Assembly (NCBI GenBank): GCA_001295775.1
Contig: LJIA01000005.1
Coordinates: 310,001 to 374,000, forward strand
Length of the DNA stretch: 64,000 bases
Reading direction: 5' to 3'
Source of the DNA: a beta proteobacterium AAP99
GTDB lineage: Bacteria; Pseudomonadota; Gammaproteobacteria; Burkholderiales; Burkholderiaceae_C
Made by a program: the position numbers and the translations under genes. Numbering within the stretch: the first letter of the stretch is position 1; every line of letters begins with the position of its first letter. Positions 1 to 9,540 of the stretch are shown one piece after another. The notes under the pieces are model-generated. The model saw nothing but the letters and a program-made list of their open reading frames with translations, had not been told where the DNA came from and did not search any database.

Positions 1-614
1 AAGCCCAAAGCGGCATGGCCGACATGCCCGACGTGAAGTTGGCGGACGGCCGCAGCTACAACGCCGTACTGGCCGCTGCCAACAATGGGGCGCCCAGCGT
101 GCAGGGTCTGGCGCTGGATGCACGACACCTCGCCACCCTGATGAAGAACGACCCCAGCCTGCGCCTGGGCTTCCTCTCGGCCGGCGGCTGGGACACCCAT
201 GCCAATCAGGGCGGCGTGACGGGTCAGCTGGCCAACAACCTGGGCAACCTCGCTGCGGCGCTCACGGTGCTGCGCGAGCAGTTCAATCAGCCCGGCGACC
301 TGATCATGGTGATGAGCGAGTTCGGCCGCACCGCCGCGGAGAACGGCACCGGCGGCACCGACCACGGCCACGGCAACGCGATGTGGCTGATCGGCGACCG
401 CGTGAACGGCGGCAGGATCCACGGCCAGTGGAACGGTCTGGCGCGCGGCAACCTGAACGAAAACCGCGACCTGCCCGTGCTGCATGACTTCCGCAGCGTG
501 ATTGCCCAGGGCCTGCGCGGCAGCTTCAGCTTGAGCGACAACCGGCTGGCGGATGTCTTTCCGACGCTGAAGTGGGACCGCCAACTGGACGGGCTGATGC
601 GCCGCAGCGCCTGA
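1..614 (+). CDS. DUF1501 family protein, C-terminal part (5' end outside window)
   Basis: The frame is open to the first base, so only the last ~200 residues of a longer protein are present. Family marks visible are GGWDTH near the start, SEFGRT, and the TGGTDHGHG block followed by GGRIHGQW, all typical of the C-terminal half of DUF1501 (sulfatase/alkaline-phosphatase-like fold, usually Tat-exported, function not established). A second, full-length DUF1501 gene lies at 13849-15192 behind a DUF1800 gene, so this is a paralogue and its own DUF1800 partner is probably just outside the window. It ends in a strong intrinsic terminator. Family assignment is secure; substrate and role are unknown. 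Confidence 0.85.
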   Translation, partial: AQSGMADMPDVKLADGRSYNAVLAAANNGAPSVQGLALDARHLATLMKNDPSLRLGFLSAGGWDTHANQGGVTGQLANNLGNLAAALTVLREQFNQPGDLIMVMSEFGRTAAENGTGGTDHGHGNAMWLIGDRVNGGRIHGQWNGLARGNLNENRDLPVLHDFRSVIAQGLRGSFSLSDNRLADVFPTLKWDRQLDGLMRRSA

Positions 615-632
615 TCGAGCGTCTGGGGCAAG

Positions 633-668
633 AAAAACGGCCAGAATTCACTAGATCTGGCCGTTTTT
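633..668 (+). terminator. intrinsic terminator after the DUF1501 gene
   Basis: A perfect 13-bp stem (AAAAACGGCCAGA with TCTGGCCGTTTTT) encloses a 10-nt loop and ends in a T run. It begins 18 nt after the stop codon. Because A and T runs flank both sides it could work in both directions, which suits its place between this gene and the convergent BON lipoprotein gene. Confidence 0.9.
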
Positions 669-690
669 GATTTAAATGTGCAGTTTTCTT

Positions 691-735
691 ATTCAAGAAT
701 GCCTGAAGACCGTCTTCAGACAAGCGGAAAGTGCC
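691..735 (+). repeat. dispersed palindromic repeat family 1, short variant
   Basis: The segment contains the palindrome CTGAAGAC-C-GTCTTCAG directly followed by ACAAGCGGAAAG, the tail that marks repeat family 1 elsewhere in the window (for example 31801-31865 and 46073-46130). The head differs from the standard copy, so this is a shortened or diverged member. The next 40 bp, to about 775, contain AT-rich sequence and a GGCCGAAATTGATG stretch resembling the flank of family 2 at 7859-7873. There is no coding potential between the terminator at 668 and the lipoprotein stop at 775. Confidence 0.6.
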
Positions 736-774
736 CTGCGTTTCAATTTTGCATTTGATGGCCGAAATTGATGC

Positions 775-1350
775 TCAGCTCTTGCCTGCCGTACCCACCT
801 TCAGATCATTGTTCACACTGATGCCGCTGCCGAAGAACTCGGTCGCCCAGCGTACGCGCTCGATCTGTTCGGCTGTGGTGGGCACGGTGCCCGACAGCGT
901 GACGTAGCTCGCGTCGCCACTGACCGTGAGCGGCGCGCCCGGCCTGAGCCAGGCCATGAGCGTGTTGGCCTGCGGCAGCCAGCCCGGCGCCACGGCCGCC
1001 GGGTCCACCGTGAGCTGGTTCACCACCTTGTCGGCACCGTAGATGGCGGCGGCTTCCTGGGCGAGCTGGGACTTCACGATCTCCGTGGCCACCGTGCCCT
1101 TCATCGTCAGGCGCCCGCCTTCGGCCGTGAGCGTCAGCGGATCGACACTGGTCACGGACAGGGGCGAGGCGGCAGGCGCGGCAGCCGGCGCGGCCGCTGC
1201 AGGGGCGGGTGCTGCGGCCGGCGCCGGCGCCTTCTGGCAGGCCACCAGCAGCGCACCCGCAGCCAGGACAGCTGCCCAGCGGGCGACCGTAGACAGCGGC
1301 GAACGGGTGGATTGGGATGCAGCAGGCGCAGCGGCGTGCGGGCGGATCAT
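775..1350 (-). CDS. BON-domain lipoprotein
   Basis: A 191-residue envelope lipoprotein. The chosen ATG follows a GGAG ribosome site and gives an N-terminus with a hydrophobic stretch ending in the lipobox LVAC-Q at about residue 40; longer upstream frames lack a signal. An Ala/Pro-rich linker follows, then two BON-like repeats (GGRLTMKGTV...KVVNQLTVDP, and VTLSGTVPTTAEQ...VNNDLKVG). BON domains bind phospholipid or other envelope components in characterised proteins such as OsmY and BamE-associated factors; no specific role can be read here. It lies 56 nt downstream of kup on the same strand, so it may be co-transcribed with it. Confidence 0.75.
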   Translation of the reverse strand: MIRPHAAAPAASQSTRSPLSTVARWAAVLAAGALLVACQKAPAPAAAPAPAAAAPAAAPAASPLSVTSVDPLTLTAEGGRLTMKGTVATEIVKSQLAQEAAAIYGADKVVNQLTVDPAAVAPGWLPQANTLMAWLRPGAPLTVSGDASYVTLSGTVPTTAEQIERVRWATEFFGSGISVNNDLKVGTAGKS

Positions 1351-1406
1351 GGATTCAGACTCCAGCGTGAAGACAAGGACGCAAGGGATTTGGACACGAG
1401 GGCGGC

Positions 1407-3284
1407 TCAGATCCGCACCTGCGCACCCAGTTCGATGGTGCGGTTGATCGGCAGGCCGAGGTATTCGGCCGGGTCGCCGGCGTTGCGGAGCATGGCGGCA
1501 AAGATTTTCTCCTGCCATAGGGGCATGCCCTTGCAGGTGTCACTCACCAGCACGTGGCGTGACAGGAAGTAACTCGTGCTCATGGGTTCGCACTCGATGC
1601 CCTCGGCCGCGAGCAGCTCGATCGCCTTGGGAATCTCCACCGCGTTCTTGAACCCGTAGCGCACTTCCACCGCCCAGCAGTCATTGCCCAGGGCCTGTAC
1701 CTTCACCCGCTCGGAGAACGGCACCCAGGGCACGGGTTCGTAGCGCACCGACAGGAACAGGTTGCGCTCGTGCAGCACCTTGTTGTGCAGCAGGTTGTGC
1801 ATGAAGGCCCGCGGCACCACGCCGGCGCGGGCATTCAGGTAGACGGCCGTGCCCTCCACCCGGTGCGGCGGCGACAGAAACAGGCTCTTGAGGAAGCCCT
1901 TCAGCTCGATGGCTTCCTCATCGGTAGCCTTGCGGATCAGGTTTCGGCCGCGGTTCCAGGTGAGCATCAGGCCGAGCACGGCCGCACCCAGCAGCAGCGG
2001 GAACCAGCCGCCGTCACGCACCTTGATCAGGTTGGCCGAGAAGAAGGCAATGTCGATGACGGCAAACGCGCCTGTCGCGCCGATGCACAGCGGCAGGCTG
2101 AGCTTCCAGCCGTAGCGGATCACGAAGAAGGTCATGAAGGTCGTGGCCAGCATGGTGCCCGTGACGGCAATTCCGTAGGCGGCCGCCAGGGCAGACGACG
2201 ACCCGAAGCCGATCACCGCCAGCACCACCAGCGCGTACTGCGCCCAGTTCACGAAGGGGATGTAGATCTGCCCGACTTCCTTGCTGCTGGTGTGGGTGAT
2301 GGTCATGCGCGGCAGATAGCCCAGCTGCACGGCCTGCTTGGTCAGCGAAAAGGTGCCGGAGATGGTGGCCTGCGAGGCAATGACCGTGGCCGCCGTGGCC
2401 AGGATCACCAGCGGGATCACCGCCCAGGTGGGCACCATGCTGAAGAAGGGGTTGCTCACATCGGCCGGGCGGGCAAGCAGCAGCGCGCCTTGCCCCAGGT
2501 AGTTCAGGGCGAGTGCCGGAAACACGAGCCAGAACCAGGCCAGGCGAATGGGCCGGCGGCCAAAGTGCCCCATGTCGGCGTACAGCGCCTCGGCCCCCGT
2601 AACGGCCAGCACGATGGCGCCCAGCGCGATGAAGAAGATCCAGCCGTTGTTCACTGCAAAGCGGACTGCATGCACCGGATTGATCGCCGCGAGGATCGCC
2701 GCGTCACCGATCATCATGTTCCACACACCCAGCGCCGCGAGCACCACAAACCAGACGGTGGTGATCGGGCCGAAGAGCACGCCGATCGAGCCCGTGCCGC
2801 GCTTCTGCATCCAGTACAGGCCGGTGAGGATGCCGATCACGATCGGCACCACAAAGGGCTTGGCCGCGGGCGTGGCTTCGGTCAGACCTTCCACGGCCGA
2901 GAGCACCGAGATCGCCGGGGTGATGACCCCGTCGCCATAGAACAGGGCCGCGCCGGCCAGCCCGGCAAACAGCAGAAAGGGGTAGGCGCGGTGCTTGCGG
3001 CCGACCGACTGCAACGCCAGGGCCAGCAGGGCCATGATGCCGCCTTCGCCCTTGTTGTCGGCGCGCAGGATGAGCGTGACGTACTTGAAGCTCACGACCA
3101 CCGTGAGCGTCCAGAGGATCATGGACACCACGCCGATCAGGTTGGCCTGATTGAGCGCGACGCCATGCGAGGGGGAGAAGACTTCCTTGAGGGCATACAG
3201 CGGGCTGGTGCCGATGTCCCCGTAGACCACGCCGATAGCGGCCAGTGTGAGTGCCGCAGTCGACGACTTTTGGTGTGAACCCAT
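1407..3284 (-). CDS. kup: KUP-family potassium uptake permease
   Basis: A 625-residue inner-membrane K+/H+ symporter of the KUP/HAK/KT family. The start is set by AAGGAG 14 nt upstream and by the family-typical N-terminus, in which GVVYGDIGTSPLYAL is the signature. About twelve hydrophobic segments span residues 15-430; FYGDGVITPAISVLSAVEG is a second hallmark. The ~180-residue C-terminal cytosolic region ends in a short conserved tail. The length matches E. coli Kup (622). A BON lipoprotein gene follows. An antisense frame of 502 codons over this gene is a composition artefact. Confidence 0.95.
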   Translation of the reverse strand: MGSHQKSSTAALTLAAIGVVYGDIGTSPLYALKEVFSPSHGVALNQANLIGVVSMILWTLTVVVSFKYVTLILRADNKGEGGIMALLALALQSVGRKHRAYPFLLFAGLAGAALFYGDGVITPAISVLSAVEGLTEATPAAKPFVVPIVIGILTGLYWMQKRGTGSIGVLFGPITTVWFVVLAALGVWNMMIGDAAILAAINPVHAVRFAVNNGWIFFIALGAIVLAVTGAEALYADMGHFGRRPIRLAWFWLVFPALALNYLGQGALLLARPADVSNPFFSMVPTWAVIPLVILATAATVIASQATISGTFSLTKQAVQLGYLPRMTITHTSSKEVGQIYIPFVNWAQYALVVLAVIGFGSSSALAAAYGIAVTGTMLATTFMTFFVIRYGWKLSLPLCIGATGAFAVIDIAFFSANLIKVRDGGWFPLLLGAAVLGLMLTWNRGRNLIRKATDEEAIELKGFLKSLFLSPPHRVEGTAVYLNARAGVVPRAFMHNLLHNKVLHERNLFLSVRYEPVPWVPFSERVKVQALGNDCWAVEVRYGFKNAVEIPKAIELLAAEGIECEPMSTSYFLSRHVLVSDTCKGMPLWQEKIFAAMLRNAGDPAEYLGLPINRTIELGAQVRI

Positions 3285-3374
3285 GAAAGCGCGTCTGCTC
3301 CTTGTTGGCGAGCTGGCGCTTGAGTTGAAGGGAGCGAGATTGTGCTCCCAGAAATGCTGCACCGCAAAATAGCC

Positions 3375-3411
3375 AAAACGCTATCGCGCGGTGCGGCGCG
3401 ATAGCGCTTTT
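3375..3411 (-). terminator. intrinsic terminator downstream of the GAF-domain gene
   Basis: Arms CGCTATCGCGC (3379-3389) and GCGCGATAGCG (3396-3406) pair perfectly around a 6-nt loop. Read on the minus strand the hairpin is followed by GTTTTGGCTATTTTG, so it should terminate the GAF gene that stops at 3427 and insulate kup. Confidence 0.8.
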
Positions 3412-3426
3412 GTGGTGGCACCGAAC

Positions 3427-3954
3427 TCAGGCGGCGACAGGTGCGCCGGTCTGTGCCTTGCGCAGGGCGTAGCCGATCAAGCTGCCGACCTGACGCAGGT
3501 AATCCACATGCGACTCGCTCCACGCCAGGATGTCGGTGGTGTTCTCACAGCAGAACAGGCCCCAGGGCTCGCCACCCACGTTGATACCGACATCCAGCAG
3601 CGAAACGATGCCCAGGGGGTCGAAGTAGACCTCGTTGAAGCAGGCCGTCACAGGGTGGGCACGCGCGTCACTGGCCACGATCAGGTTGTCGGTGCGCATG
3701 GCTTCGAAGTAGGGCGCGAAGTCGGTATCGGACAGCGTTGCGCCTGACGACCAGGCGGCGTCCGTGCGGTCATACAGACTGGCGCATTCGATCCGATCGC
3801 GGCTCAGCGGGTCGGCGTAGATCCAGAGACTGGCGCGGGTGCAGCCCATTTCCTCGGCGAGGATGCGTGTGAGTTCCTGGTGAAAGGCAGCAGCGTCGGC
3901 GCCGCCGTCCATGAAGCGCTTGGCCGCCGCGAGCACGCGGTTCTTGTCAAACAT
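3427..3954 (-). CDS. GAF-domain protein
   Basis: A 175-residue soluble protein made almost entirely of one GAF domain: an N-terminal helix (residues 1-30), then CTRASLWIYADP, ECASLYDR, a DARAHP loop, VSLLDVGINVGGEPWGLFCCENT and a C-terminal helix. GAF domains bind small ligands or tetrapyrroles, or sense redox state. No output domain is attached, so it would act through a partner or as a small-molecule sensor. I chose the ATG preceded by AAGGACT; a longer upstream frame has no ribosome site. A gene with a degenerate EAL domain lies upstream on the same strand, which suggests but does not prove a signalling link. Confidence 0.75.
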   Translation of the reverse strand: MFDKNRVLAAAKRFMDGGADAAAFHQELTRILAEEMGCTRASLWIYADPLSRDRIECASLYDRTDAAWSSGATLSDTDFAPYFEAMRTDNLIVASDARAHPVTACFNEVYFDPLGIVSLLDVGINVGGEPWGLFCCENTTDILAWSESHVDYLRQVGSLIGYALRKAQTGAPVAA

Positions 3955-4094
3955 TGAGAGTCCTTGTCTGGGCGCGCAGTGCGAGAGGGGTTCCATTCAG
4001 GGGCGCAACCCGCCCTCTTTATCGAACGCTCTGGCAGCCGGCTTAAGGCCCGGCGACATGAAGTTGACCGCGATACACCGGCCGCGGACCGGCT

Positions 4095-4748
4095 TCAGCC
4101 GGCGATCAACTCCGGACGGTGGTGCAGCCAGCCCTGCTGCAGCGTCACGCCCAGCTGCGTGAGCCAGCCTGCGGTGGCCGGCGTTTCCACGCCCACGGCA
4201 ATCAGCTCCGCGCTGGCGCGGCCGGCGAACTTGATGCCCTGCTCCAGGTACTCGCGGCTGCGTTGCTCCACATATGAGACCTTGAGGTACTCCGGACGCA
4301 GGCGCTGGGCCCGGCCCAGGGTGTTGCTGCCATCCAGAAAGCCGTCGAGCACGATGCGCGCCTTCACGTAACGGAAGGCATTCACACAGTCCAGCAGCCG
4401 GTCTTCGGCACCGGCCAAAGCCGCGCCGCCGATCTCCACGAACAGCCGGTCCGGATAGGGCTCGAAGGCGCCGATCACCACGCGCAGGGTTTCGGGCTCG
4501 AGCATGGGCGTATGCGGCGACATGTTCACACCCACGCGGATGTTCGCGTCGCTGCGCAGCAGCCGCAGCGCCAGCTTCAGGCAATGCACATCCACCGCGG
4601 CGATGGCGCCCATGGCCTCGGCTTCGCGAACGAAGCGGGCGATGTCCGGCACCTGCGCGCTGCGCGCCAGCAGCTCGGTATAGAGCACCTCGCCCGTCGC
4701 GGGCACGAGCACGCGCTGACCAAAGAAGTGAAGGCTGTCGTGATTCAT
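4095..4748 (-). CDS. degenerate EAL-domain protein
   Basis: A 217-residue protein with the fold signature of EAL cyclic-di-GMP phosphodiesterases but without the catalytic set. The EAL motif reads ELLAR, VGVNMSP is kept, the EITE position is EIGG, the DDFG loop is DGFLDGSNT, and the region before the final QGW motif reads LIAVGVET where AEGVET is usual. Most metal ligands are therefore missing. By analogy with other degenerate EAL proteins it may bind c-di-GMP or a protein partner; hydrolysis is unlikely. It is divergent from the kyn operon and is followed 140 nt later by the GAF gene. Confidence 0.7.
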   Translation of the reverse strand: MNHDSLHFFGQRVLVPATGEVLYTELLARSAQVPDIARFVREAEAMGAIAAVDVHCLKLALRLLRSDANIRVGVNMSPHTPMLEPETLRVVIGAFEPYPDRLFVEIGGAALAGAEDRLLDCVNAFRYVKARIVLDGFLDGSNTLGRAQRLRPEYLKVSYVEQRSREYLEQGIKFAGRASAELIAVGVETPATAGWLTQLGVTLQQGWLHHRPELIAG

Positions 4749-4845
4749 CGTCGGAATGTGGAAGGCGGCCTCGCATCGTCGCGCAGGGCGCGCCGGCTCA
4801 ATCGGTCGATAAGCGGGAGGCGCTGCGGGTGCCGAGCACGGCCCC

Positions 4846-4851
4846 TAAACT
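4846..4851 (+). promoter_or_regulatory. putative -10 box upstream of kynB
   Basis: TAAACT lies 120 nt before the kynB start in the divergent region between the EAL-like gene and the kyn operon. The same hexamer occurs just before gcdH (9740) and the ABC ATPase (51564). No clear -35 is visible, so this is a weak call from sequence alone. Confidence 0.35.
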
Positions 4852-4971
4852 GCCGCGTGTTTAGCAGCTTGCGGCCCGGCTGTCCTGCGGCGCCGCCGCC
4901 CAGCCGAGCGACGGATGTGCAACACACCTCCACGCACCCGCAAGCGTCCAACCCTGCTGCCTCGCGACGCC

Positions 4972-5607
4972 ATGCCTGCCGACCGCCGTCTTTGGGACAT
5001 CTCCCCTGCCCTCGCCCCGGGCATCCCCGTCTGGCCGGGTGACACCGCCTTTGAAGAAGCCCGCACCTGGGTGCTGGAAGGCGAATGCCCGGTGAACGTC
5101 TCGCGCTTCACGCTCTCGACCCACACGGGTGCGCACACGGATGCGCCCCTGCACTATGACGCCGCCGGTCTGCCGATCGGTGCGGTGCCGCTGGACGCCT
5201 ACCTGGGCCCCTGCCGGGTGATCCATTGCGTGGGCGCCGCGCAAGTCACGCTGGACGCCGTGCGCAGCCGGCTCACGGATGTACCGCCGCGCGTGCTGTT
5301 TCGCACCTACGCCGCCGCGCCGCAGACGCACTGGGATGACGCCTTTGCCAGCGTGGCGGCCGATCTGATCGATCACCTGGCCGCGCAGGGCGTGACGCTG
5401 GTGGGCATCGACACCCCGAGCCTGGACCCGCAGACCAGCAAGACCATGGACGCGCACCACGTGATCCGCCGCCACGGCATGGCCATCCTCGAGGGCATCG
5501 TGCTCGACGAGGTGGCCGAGGGCGACTACGAACTGATCGCACTGCCGCTGAAGCTCGCCCATCTCGACGCCAGCCCCGTTCGTGCCGTACTGCGCGAACT
5601 CCCCTGA
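4972..5607 (+). CDS. kynB: kynurenine formamidase
   Basis: A 211-residue metal-dependent cyclase-family hydrolase that turns N-formylkynurenine into kynurenine and formate, the second step of tryptophan catabolism. The family metal-binding signature HxxxHxDxxxH is complete (H51, H55, D57, H61 in [11 protein letters not shown]), and the length matches characterised KynB (about 208-213). I chose the ATG at this position because the protein then begins [11 protein letters not shown] like the family; an in-frame ATG 57 nt upstream would add 19 unrelated residues. It is first in an operon with kynU (41 nt) and kynA. Confidence 0.93.
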   Translation: MPADRRLWDISPALAPGIPVWPGDTAFEEARTWVLEGECPVNVSRFTLSTHTGAHTDAPLHYDAAGLPIGAVPLDAYLGPCRVIHCVGAAQVTLDAVRSRLTDVPPRVLFRTYAAAPQTHWDDAFASVAADLIDHLAAQGVTLVGIDTPSLDPQTSKTMDAHHVIRRHGMAILEGIVLDEVAEGDYELIALPLKLAHLDASPVRAVLRELP

Positions 5608-5648
5608 AACACCACGCCACACGCGCCGACCCCACTCATCCCTGCCCC

Positions 5649-6908
5649 ATGCAAGCAAGAAGCCACTTCGAAGCCCTCGACGCCGCCGATCCGCTCGCCG
5701 GTCTGCGCAAGCAATTCACTCTGCCGCCGGGTGTGATCTATCTGGATGGCAATTCGCTGGGCGTGCTGCCCACCCGAACCGCCGCGCGCATTGCCGGCGT
5801 GGTGAGCCATGAATGGGGCGAGGGCCTGATCCGCTCCTGGAACAGCGCCGGCTGGATCGACCTGGCAGCGCGCATCGGCGACAAGATCGCACGCCTGATC
5901 GGCGCCGGGCCGGGCGAGGTGGTGGCCGCAGACTCCACCAGCGTGAACCTGTTCAAGGTGCTGGCGGCCGCGGTGCGGATTGCGCGGGAGAACGACGGCG
6001 AGCGCACCGAGATCGTGAGCGAGCTGGGCAACTTCCCGACCGACCTCTACATCGCCCAGGGCCTCGCGGACCTCACGGGCGGCGGCGTGACGCTGAAGAT
6101 GGTCGAGCGCGAGGACATCCTCAAGACCCTCTCACCGCGCACGGCGGTACTGATGCTCACGCATGTCAACTACAAGACCGGCGCGATGTGGGACATGCCG
6201 GCGGTGACCGCGGCCGCACATGCGGCCGGCGCGCTGATGCTCTGGGATCTGGCCCACTCCGCAGGCGCCGTGCCTGTGGACCTGCGTGCGGCCGGTGCGG
6301 ACTTTGCCGTGGGCTGCGGCTACAAGTACCTGAACGGCGGCCCCGGCGCGCCCGCCTTCGTCTGGGCGAATGCCAAGCACGTGGAACGCTTCTGGCAGCC
6401 CCTGTCCGGCTGGCTGGGCCATGCCGCCCCCTTCGCCTTCACACCCGATTACCAGCCCGCCGCCGGCATTGCGCGCTATGTCTGCGGGACGCCGCCGGTC
6501 TTGAGCATGGCGGCGCTGGAATGCGGCGTGGACACGGTGCTCGCCGCCGAACCGTTCGGTGGCATGGCCGCGCTGCGCGCCAAGTCAATGGCCCTCACGG
6601 ACGCCTTTGTCTCGCAGGTGGAAGCGCGCTGCGCCGGCATGGGCCTGACGCTCGCCAGCCCGCGCGAGGCCGCCGTGCGCGGCAGTCAGGTCTGCTTTGC
6701 GCACGCAAACGCCTACGAGGTGATGCAGGCCCTGATCGCGCGCGGCGTGATCGGCGACTTCCGCGCGCCGGACATCCTGCGCTTCGGCTTCACGCCGCTG
6801 TACACGCAGCATGTGGACGTGTTCGATGCCGTCGAACATCTGCACGCCGTGCTCAGTACCGGCGAGTGGCGCAACGCGCGTTTCTCCCAGCGCAACGCGG
6901 TGACCTGA
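5649..6908 (+). CDS. kynU: kynureninase
   Basis: A 419-residue PLP enzyme that cleaves kynurenine to anthranilate and alanine. Fold-type I marks are YLDGNSLG near the N-terminus, the FPTD motif, WDLAHSAGA carrying the PLP-contacting Asp (D200), and GCGYKYLNGGPG with the Schiff-base lysine K226. The length is typical of bacterial kynureninases (about 416-420). It lies between kynB and kynA, so the operon supplies all three steps from tryptophan to anthranilate; no anthranilate-degrading genes are present in the window. No regulator of the KynR/Lrp type lies nearby. Confidence 0.95.
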   Translation: MQARSHFEALDAADPLAGLRKQFTLPPGVIYLDGNSLGVLPTRTAARIAGVVSHEWGEGLIRSWNSAGWIDLAARIGDKIARLIGAGPGEVVAADSTSVNLFKVLAAAVRIARENDGERTEIVSELGNFPTDLYIAQGLADLTGGGVTLKMVEREDILKTLSPRTAVLMLTHVNYKTGAMWDMPAVTAAAHAAGALMLWDLAHSAGAVPVDLRAAGADFAVGCGYKYLNGGPGAPAFVWANAKHVERFWQPLSGWLGHAAPFAFTPDYQPAAGIARYVCGTPPVLSMAALECGVDTVLAAEPFGGMAALRAKSMALTDAFVSQVEARCAGMGLTLASPREAAVRGSQVCFAHANAYEVMQALIARGVIGDFRAPDILRFGFTPLYTQHVDVFDAVEHLHAVLSTGEWRNARFSQRNAVT

Positions 6909-6911
6909 ATC

Positions 6912-7745
6912 ATGTCGACCTACCACCACCCCGACGCCGCCACCGAGGCCAAGAAGGACTTCTCCAAGGACATGTCCTACGGGGACTACCTCGGCCTGGA
7001 CGCGATCCTCACCGCCCAGCATCCGAGGAGCCCGGATCACAACGAGATGCTCTTCATCGTGCAGCACCAGACCAGCGAGCTGTGGATGAAGCTGATGCTG
7101 CACGAGCTGCGCGCGGCGATTGCCTGCGTGGCCGCCGACGATCTGGCGCCGGCCTTCAAGATGCTGGCCCGCGTGTCGCGCATCATGGAGCAGCTGGTGC
7201 ATGCCTGGGACGTGCTCGCGACGATGACGCCGTCTGAATACAGCGCGATCCGCCCCTATCTGGGCCACAGCTCGGGCTTTCAGAGCTACCAGTACCGCGA
7301 GATCGAATACCTGCTGGGCAACAAGAACGCGGCCATGCTCAAGCCGCACGCCCACCGGGCGGACCTGCTCGCCCAGGTGCAGCGCGCCTTTGATTCACCC
7401 TCGCTGTACGACGAGGCGATCCGCCTGCTGGCGCGCAAGGGGCACGGCATCGACGGCACGGAGCGTGACTGGACGAGCAAGCGCGAGTACGACCCGCAAG
7501 TGGAAGCGGCATGGCTGGCGGTGTATCGCACGCCCGATGCGCAGTGGGATCTGTATCAGCTGGCCGAGGAACTGGTGGATCTGGAAGACGCCTTCCGCCA
7601 GTGGCGCCACCGCCACGTGACCACGGTGGAGCGGATCATCGGCTTCAAGGCCGGCACCGGCGGCACAGCCGGCGTGCCCTATCTGCGCCGGCAGCTGGAC
7701 ACGGTGCTGTTTGCCGAGCTGTGGCAGGTACGCACGGTGCTTTGA
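6912..7745 (+). CDS. kynA: tryptophan 2,3-dioxygenase
   Basis: A 277-residue haem enzyme that opens the indole ring of tryptophan to give N-formylkynurenine, the committing step. Visible family marks are [13 protein letters not shown] (substrate-contacting His), [11 protein letters not shown], and [14 protein letters not shown] with the likely axial haem ligand near H235, then the [13 protein letters not shown] loop. The start codon follows the kynU stop by 3 nt, so the two are probably translationally coupled. The order kynB-kynU-kynA puts the first enzyme last in the operon. Strong hairpins follow. Confidence 0.95.
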   Translation: MSTYHHPDAATEAKKDFSKDMSYGDYLGLDAILTAQHPRSPDHNEMLFIVQHQTSELWMKLMLHELRAAIACVAADDLAPAFKMLARVSRIMEQLVHAWDVLATMTPSEYSAIRPYLGHSSGFQSYQYREIEYLLGNKNAAMLKPHAHRADLLAQVQRAFDSPSLYDEAIRLLARKGHGIDGTERDWTSKREYDPQVEAAWLAVYRTPDAQWDLYQLAEELVDLEDAFRQWRHRHVTTVERIIGFKAGTGGTAGVPYLRRQLDTVLFAELWQVRTVL

Positions 7746-7851
7746 TGACGGAATGACCTTGACCTGCGGCTGTCGATGCTGCCGCTGCGCGGCGATGACC
7801 CGGCAGGGGCGCCAGATGGTGGGGACTGCATGCTGCGGAGCCTCCACTGAT

Positions 7852-7977
7852 TATTTTTGGCCGATATTGATCTTTATTTTATAAGAAAAATGCCACTTTC
7901 CGCGCACCAGATGTGCGGAAAGTGGCATTTATTCTTTCCCCATAATTGAGTCCAAAAATGATCTATTTTTGGACTGA
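7852..7977. repeat. repeat family 2 (double hairpin) between convergent genes
   Basis: This AT-rich block holds two hairpins. The first (7888-7930) has 19-bp arms with one wobble pair, outer sequence AAATGCCACTTTCCGC, and a 5-nt loop. The second (7949-7975) has perfect 11-bp arms AGTCCAAAAAT and ATTTTTGGACT around GATCT. A related block at 58432-58532 shares the ACTTTCCGC...GCGGAA core and the outer TGCC/ATTT ends. Placed between kynA and the convergent chemoreceptor gene, it probably also acts as a bidirectional terminator. Confidence 0.75.
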
Positions 7978-7992
7978 CCTGCTAGACGTCCG

Positions 7993-9540
7993 TCAGGCCG
8001 CGCTCAGCCTGAATACGCCCACCGCCTGCTGCAGGCCATCGGCCTGCTGGCGCATGGAGTCCGCAGCGGCGGCGTTCTCTTCGACCAGCGCGGCGTTCTG
8101 CTGAGTCATCTGATCGAGCTGGCCCACGGCCTGGTTGATCTGGGTGATGCCCGCGGTCTGTTCCTGGCTGGCGGCGGTGATCTCGCCGATCAGGTCGCCC
8201 ACGCGGCGCACCTGGCCCACGAGGTCTTCCATGGTCTTGCCGGCGGCGTCCACCATCTGAGTGCCGACCTCGACCTTCTCGACGCTGCTGGCGATCAGGG
8301 ACTTGATCTCCTTGGCGGCCTCGGCGCTGCGCTGGGCGAGCGTACGCACTTCGGTGGCCACCACGGCAAAGCCGCGGCCCTGCTCGCCGGCGCGCGCGGC
8401 TTCCACCGCGGCGTTCAGGGCAAGGATGTTGGTCTGGAAGGCGATGCCGTCGATCACGCTGATGATCTCGCTGATCTTCTTGCTGCTGGCAGCAATCTCG
8501 TTCATCTGCGCCACCACCTGGCCCACGGCTTCGCCGCCGCGGTTGGCCACGTCGGTGGCGGACAGCGCGAGCTGGTTGGCCTGGCGCGCATTTTCTGCAG
8601 CAGCACCGACGGTGCTGGTCATCTGATCCATCGAGGCCGCCGTCTGCTGCAGGTTGCTGGCCTGCTGCTCGGTGCGGCCCGAGAGGTCCTGGTTGCCGCT
8701 GGCGATCTGGGCGGCGGCGGTGGCCACACTGTCCACGCCGGTGCGCACACGGCCCACCACCTCGCGCAGGCTGTCCTGCATGCGGACCAACGAGCGCAGC
8801 ATGTCGGCGGCTTCGTCGCGACCCTGCACGTCAATCGTTTCGGTCAGATCACCGGTGGCCATGCGCTCGGCGCTGGCCGAAGCGCGTGCAAGGGGACCCA
8901 CCACGGAGCGGGCCAGCATCCAGGCAAAGCCCAGACCGAGCAGGATGGCAGTCACGGTGCCGCCGATCAGGATGGCGACGCCGCGCTTGAAGTCTGCCTT
9001 GGACGCGGTCTCAGCGGCCTTGAGGCGGTCCAGCTCATGGAGCTTGAACGCGCGAATCCGCTCGACATAGGTCTTGGCCAAGGGGCCTAACTCGGACGCT
9101 ACTCGCGGGCCTAGATCCTGCCCTGCGTCATGCCGCTTCATGAAGTCCACACGCTTGCTGCGGTAGGCCTCGCGTGACTTGCCGACCTCTTCCAGTAGCG
9201 CCTTGCCCTCGGCAGTGGCCACGAGCGGCTCGATCTGCTTTTGCAGCTCCGTGATGAGCTTGGACGTCTTCTCGACCTCCAGTTTCAATTCGTCGCCGTA
9301 CATCGGATCGGCCGAACGCATGATGGACTGAGTACGGGTCCAGTTCAGCTCGACCGCCCCCAGCCAGTCCGCCGACAGCGCCACCTTGCGCATGTCCTTG
9401 TCGACGATTTCATCGGTCATGCGCTGCTGGGCGACAAGCTGCCACAGGCCTGTAGCGGCTACGGCGACAGCGATCAACAGGACCACGGCGAATCCCAGTG
9501 CAAGACGGGGGCCGATGCGAAGCTTGAAAAGCGCGTTCAT
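7993..9540 (-). CDS. methyl-accepting chemotaxis protein
   Basis: A 515-residue inner-membrane chemoreceptor. A first membrane helix (about residues 11-32) leads into a periplasmic four-helix-bundle sensor of the 4HB_MCP type (about 33-190). A second membrane helix (about 192-213) is followed by a HAMP domain ([21 protein letters not shown]) and a long signalling coiled coil with the conserved tip [20 protein letters not shown] and [15 protein letters not shown]. The start is set by GGAGAT ten nt upstream. The ligand cannot be inferred. It is convergent with the kyn operon, but that is no evidence that tryptophan metabolites are sensed. Confidence 0.9.
   Translation of the reverse strand: MNALFKLRIGPRLALGFAVVLLIAVAVAATGLWQLVAQQRMTDEIVDKDMRKVALSADWLGAVELNWTRTQSIMRSADPMYGDELKLEVEKTSKLITELQKQIEPLVATAEGKALLEEVGKSREAYRSKRVDFMKRHDAGQDLGPRVASELGPLAKTYVERIRAFKLHELDRLKAAETASKADFKRGVAILIGGTVTAILLGLGFAWMLARSVVGPLARASASAERMATGDLTETIDVQGRDEAADMLRSLVRMQDSLREVVGRVRTGVDSVATAAAQIASGNQDLSGRTEQQASNLQQTAASMDQMTSTVGAAAENARQANQLALSATDVANRGGEAVGQVVAQMNEIAASSKKISEIISVIDGIAFQTNILALNAAVEAARAGEQGRGFAVVATEVRTLAQRSAEAAKEIKSLIASSVEKVEVGTQMVDAAGKTMEDLVGQVRRVGDLIGEITAASQEQTAGITQINQAVGQLDQMTQQNAALVEENAAAADSMRQQADGLQQAVGVFRLSAA

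Noticed and set aside
1770-3278. A 502-codon open frame on the plus strand
   Set aside because: It lies exactly antisense to kup, has no family features and is rich in Gln/His/Arg, as expected for the opposite strand of a high-GC gene.
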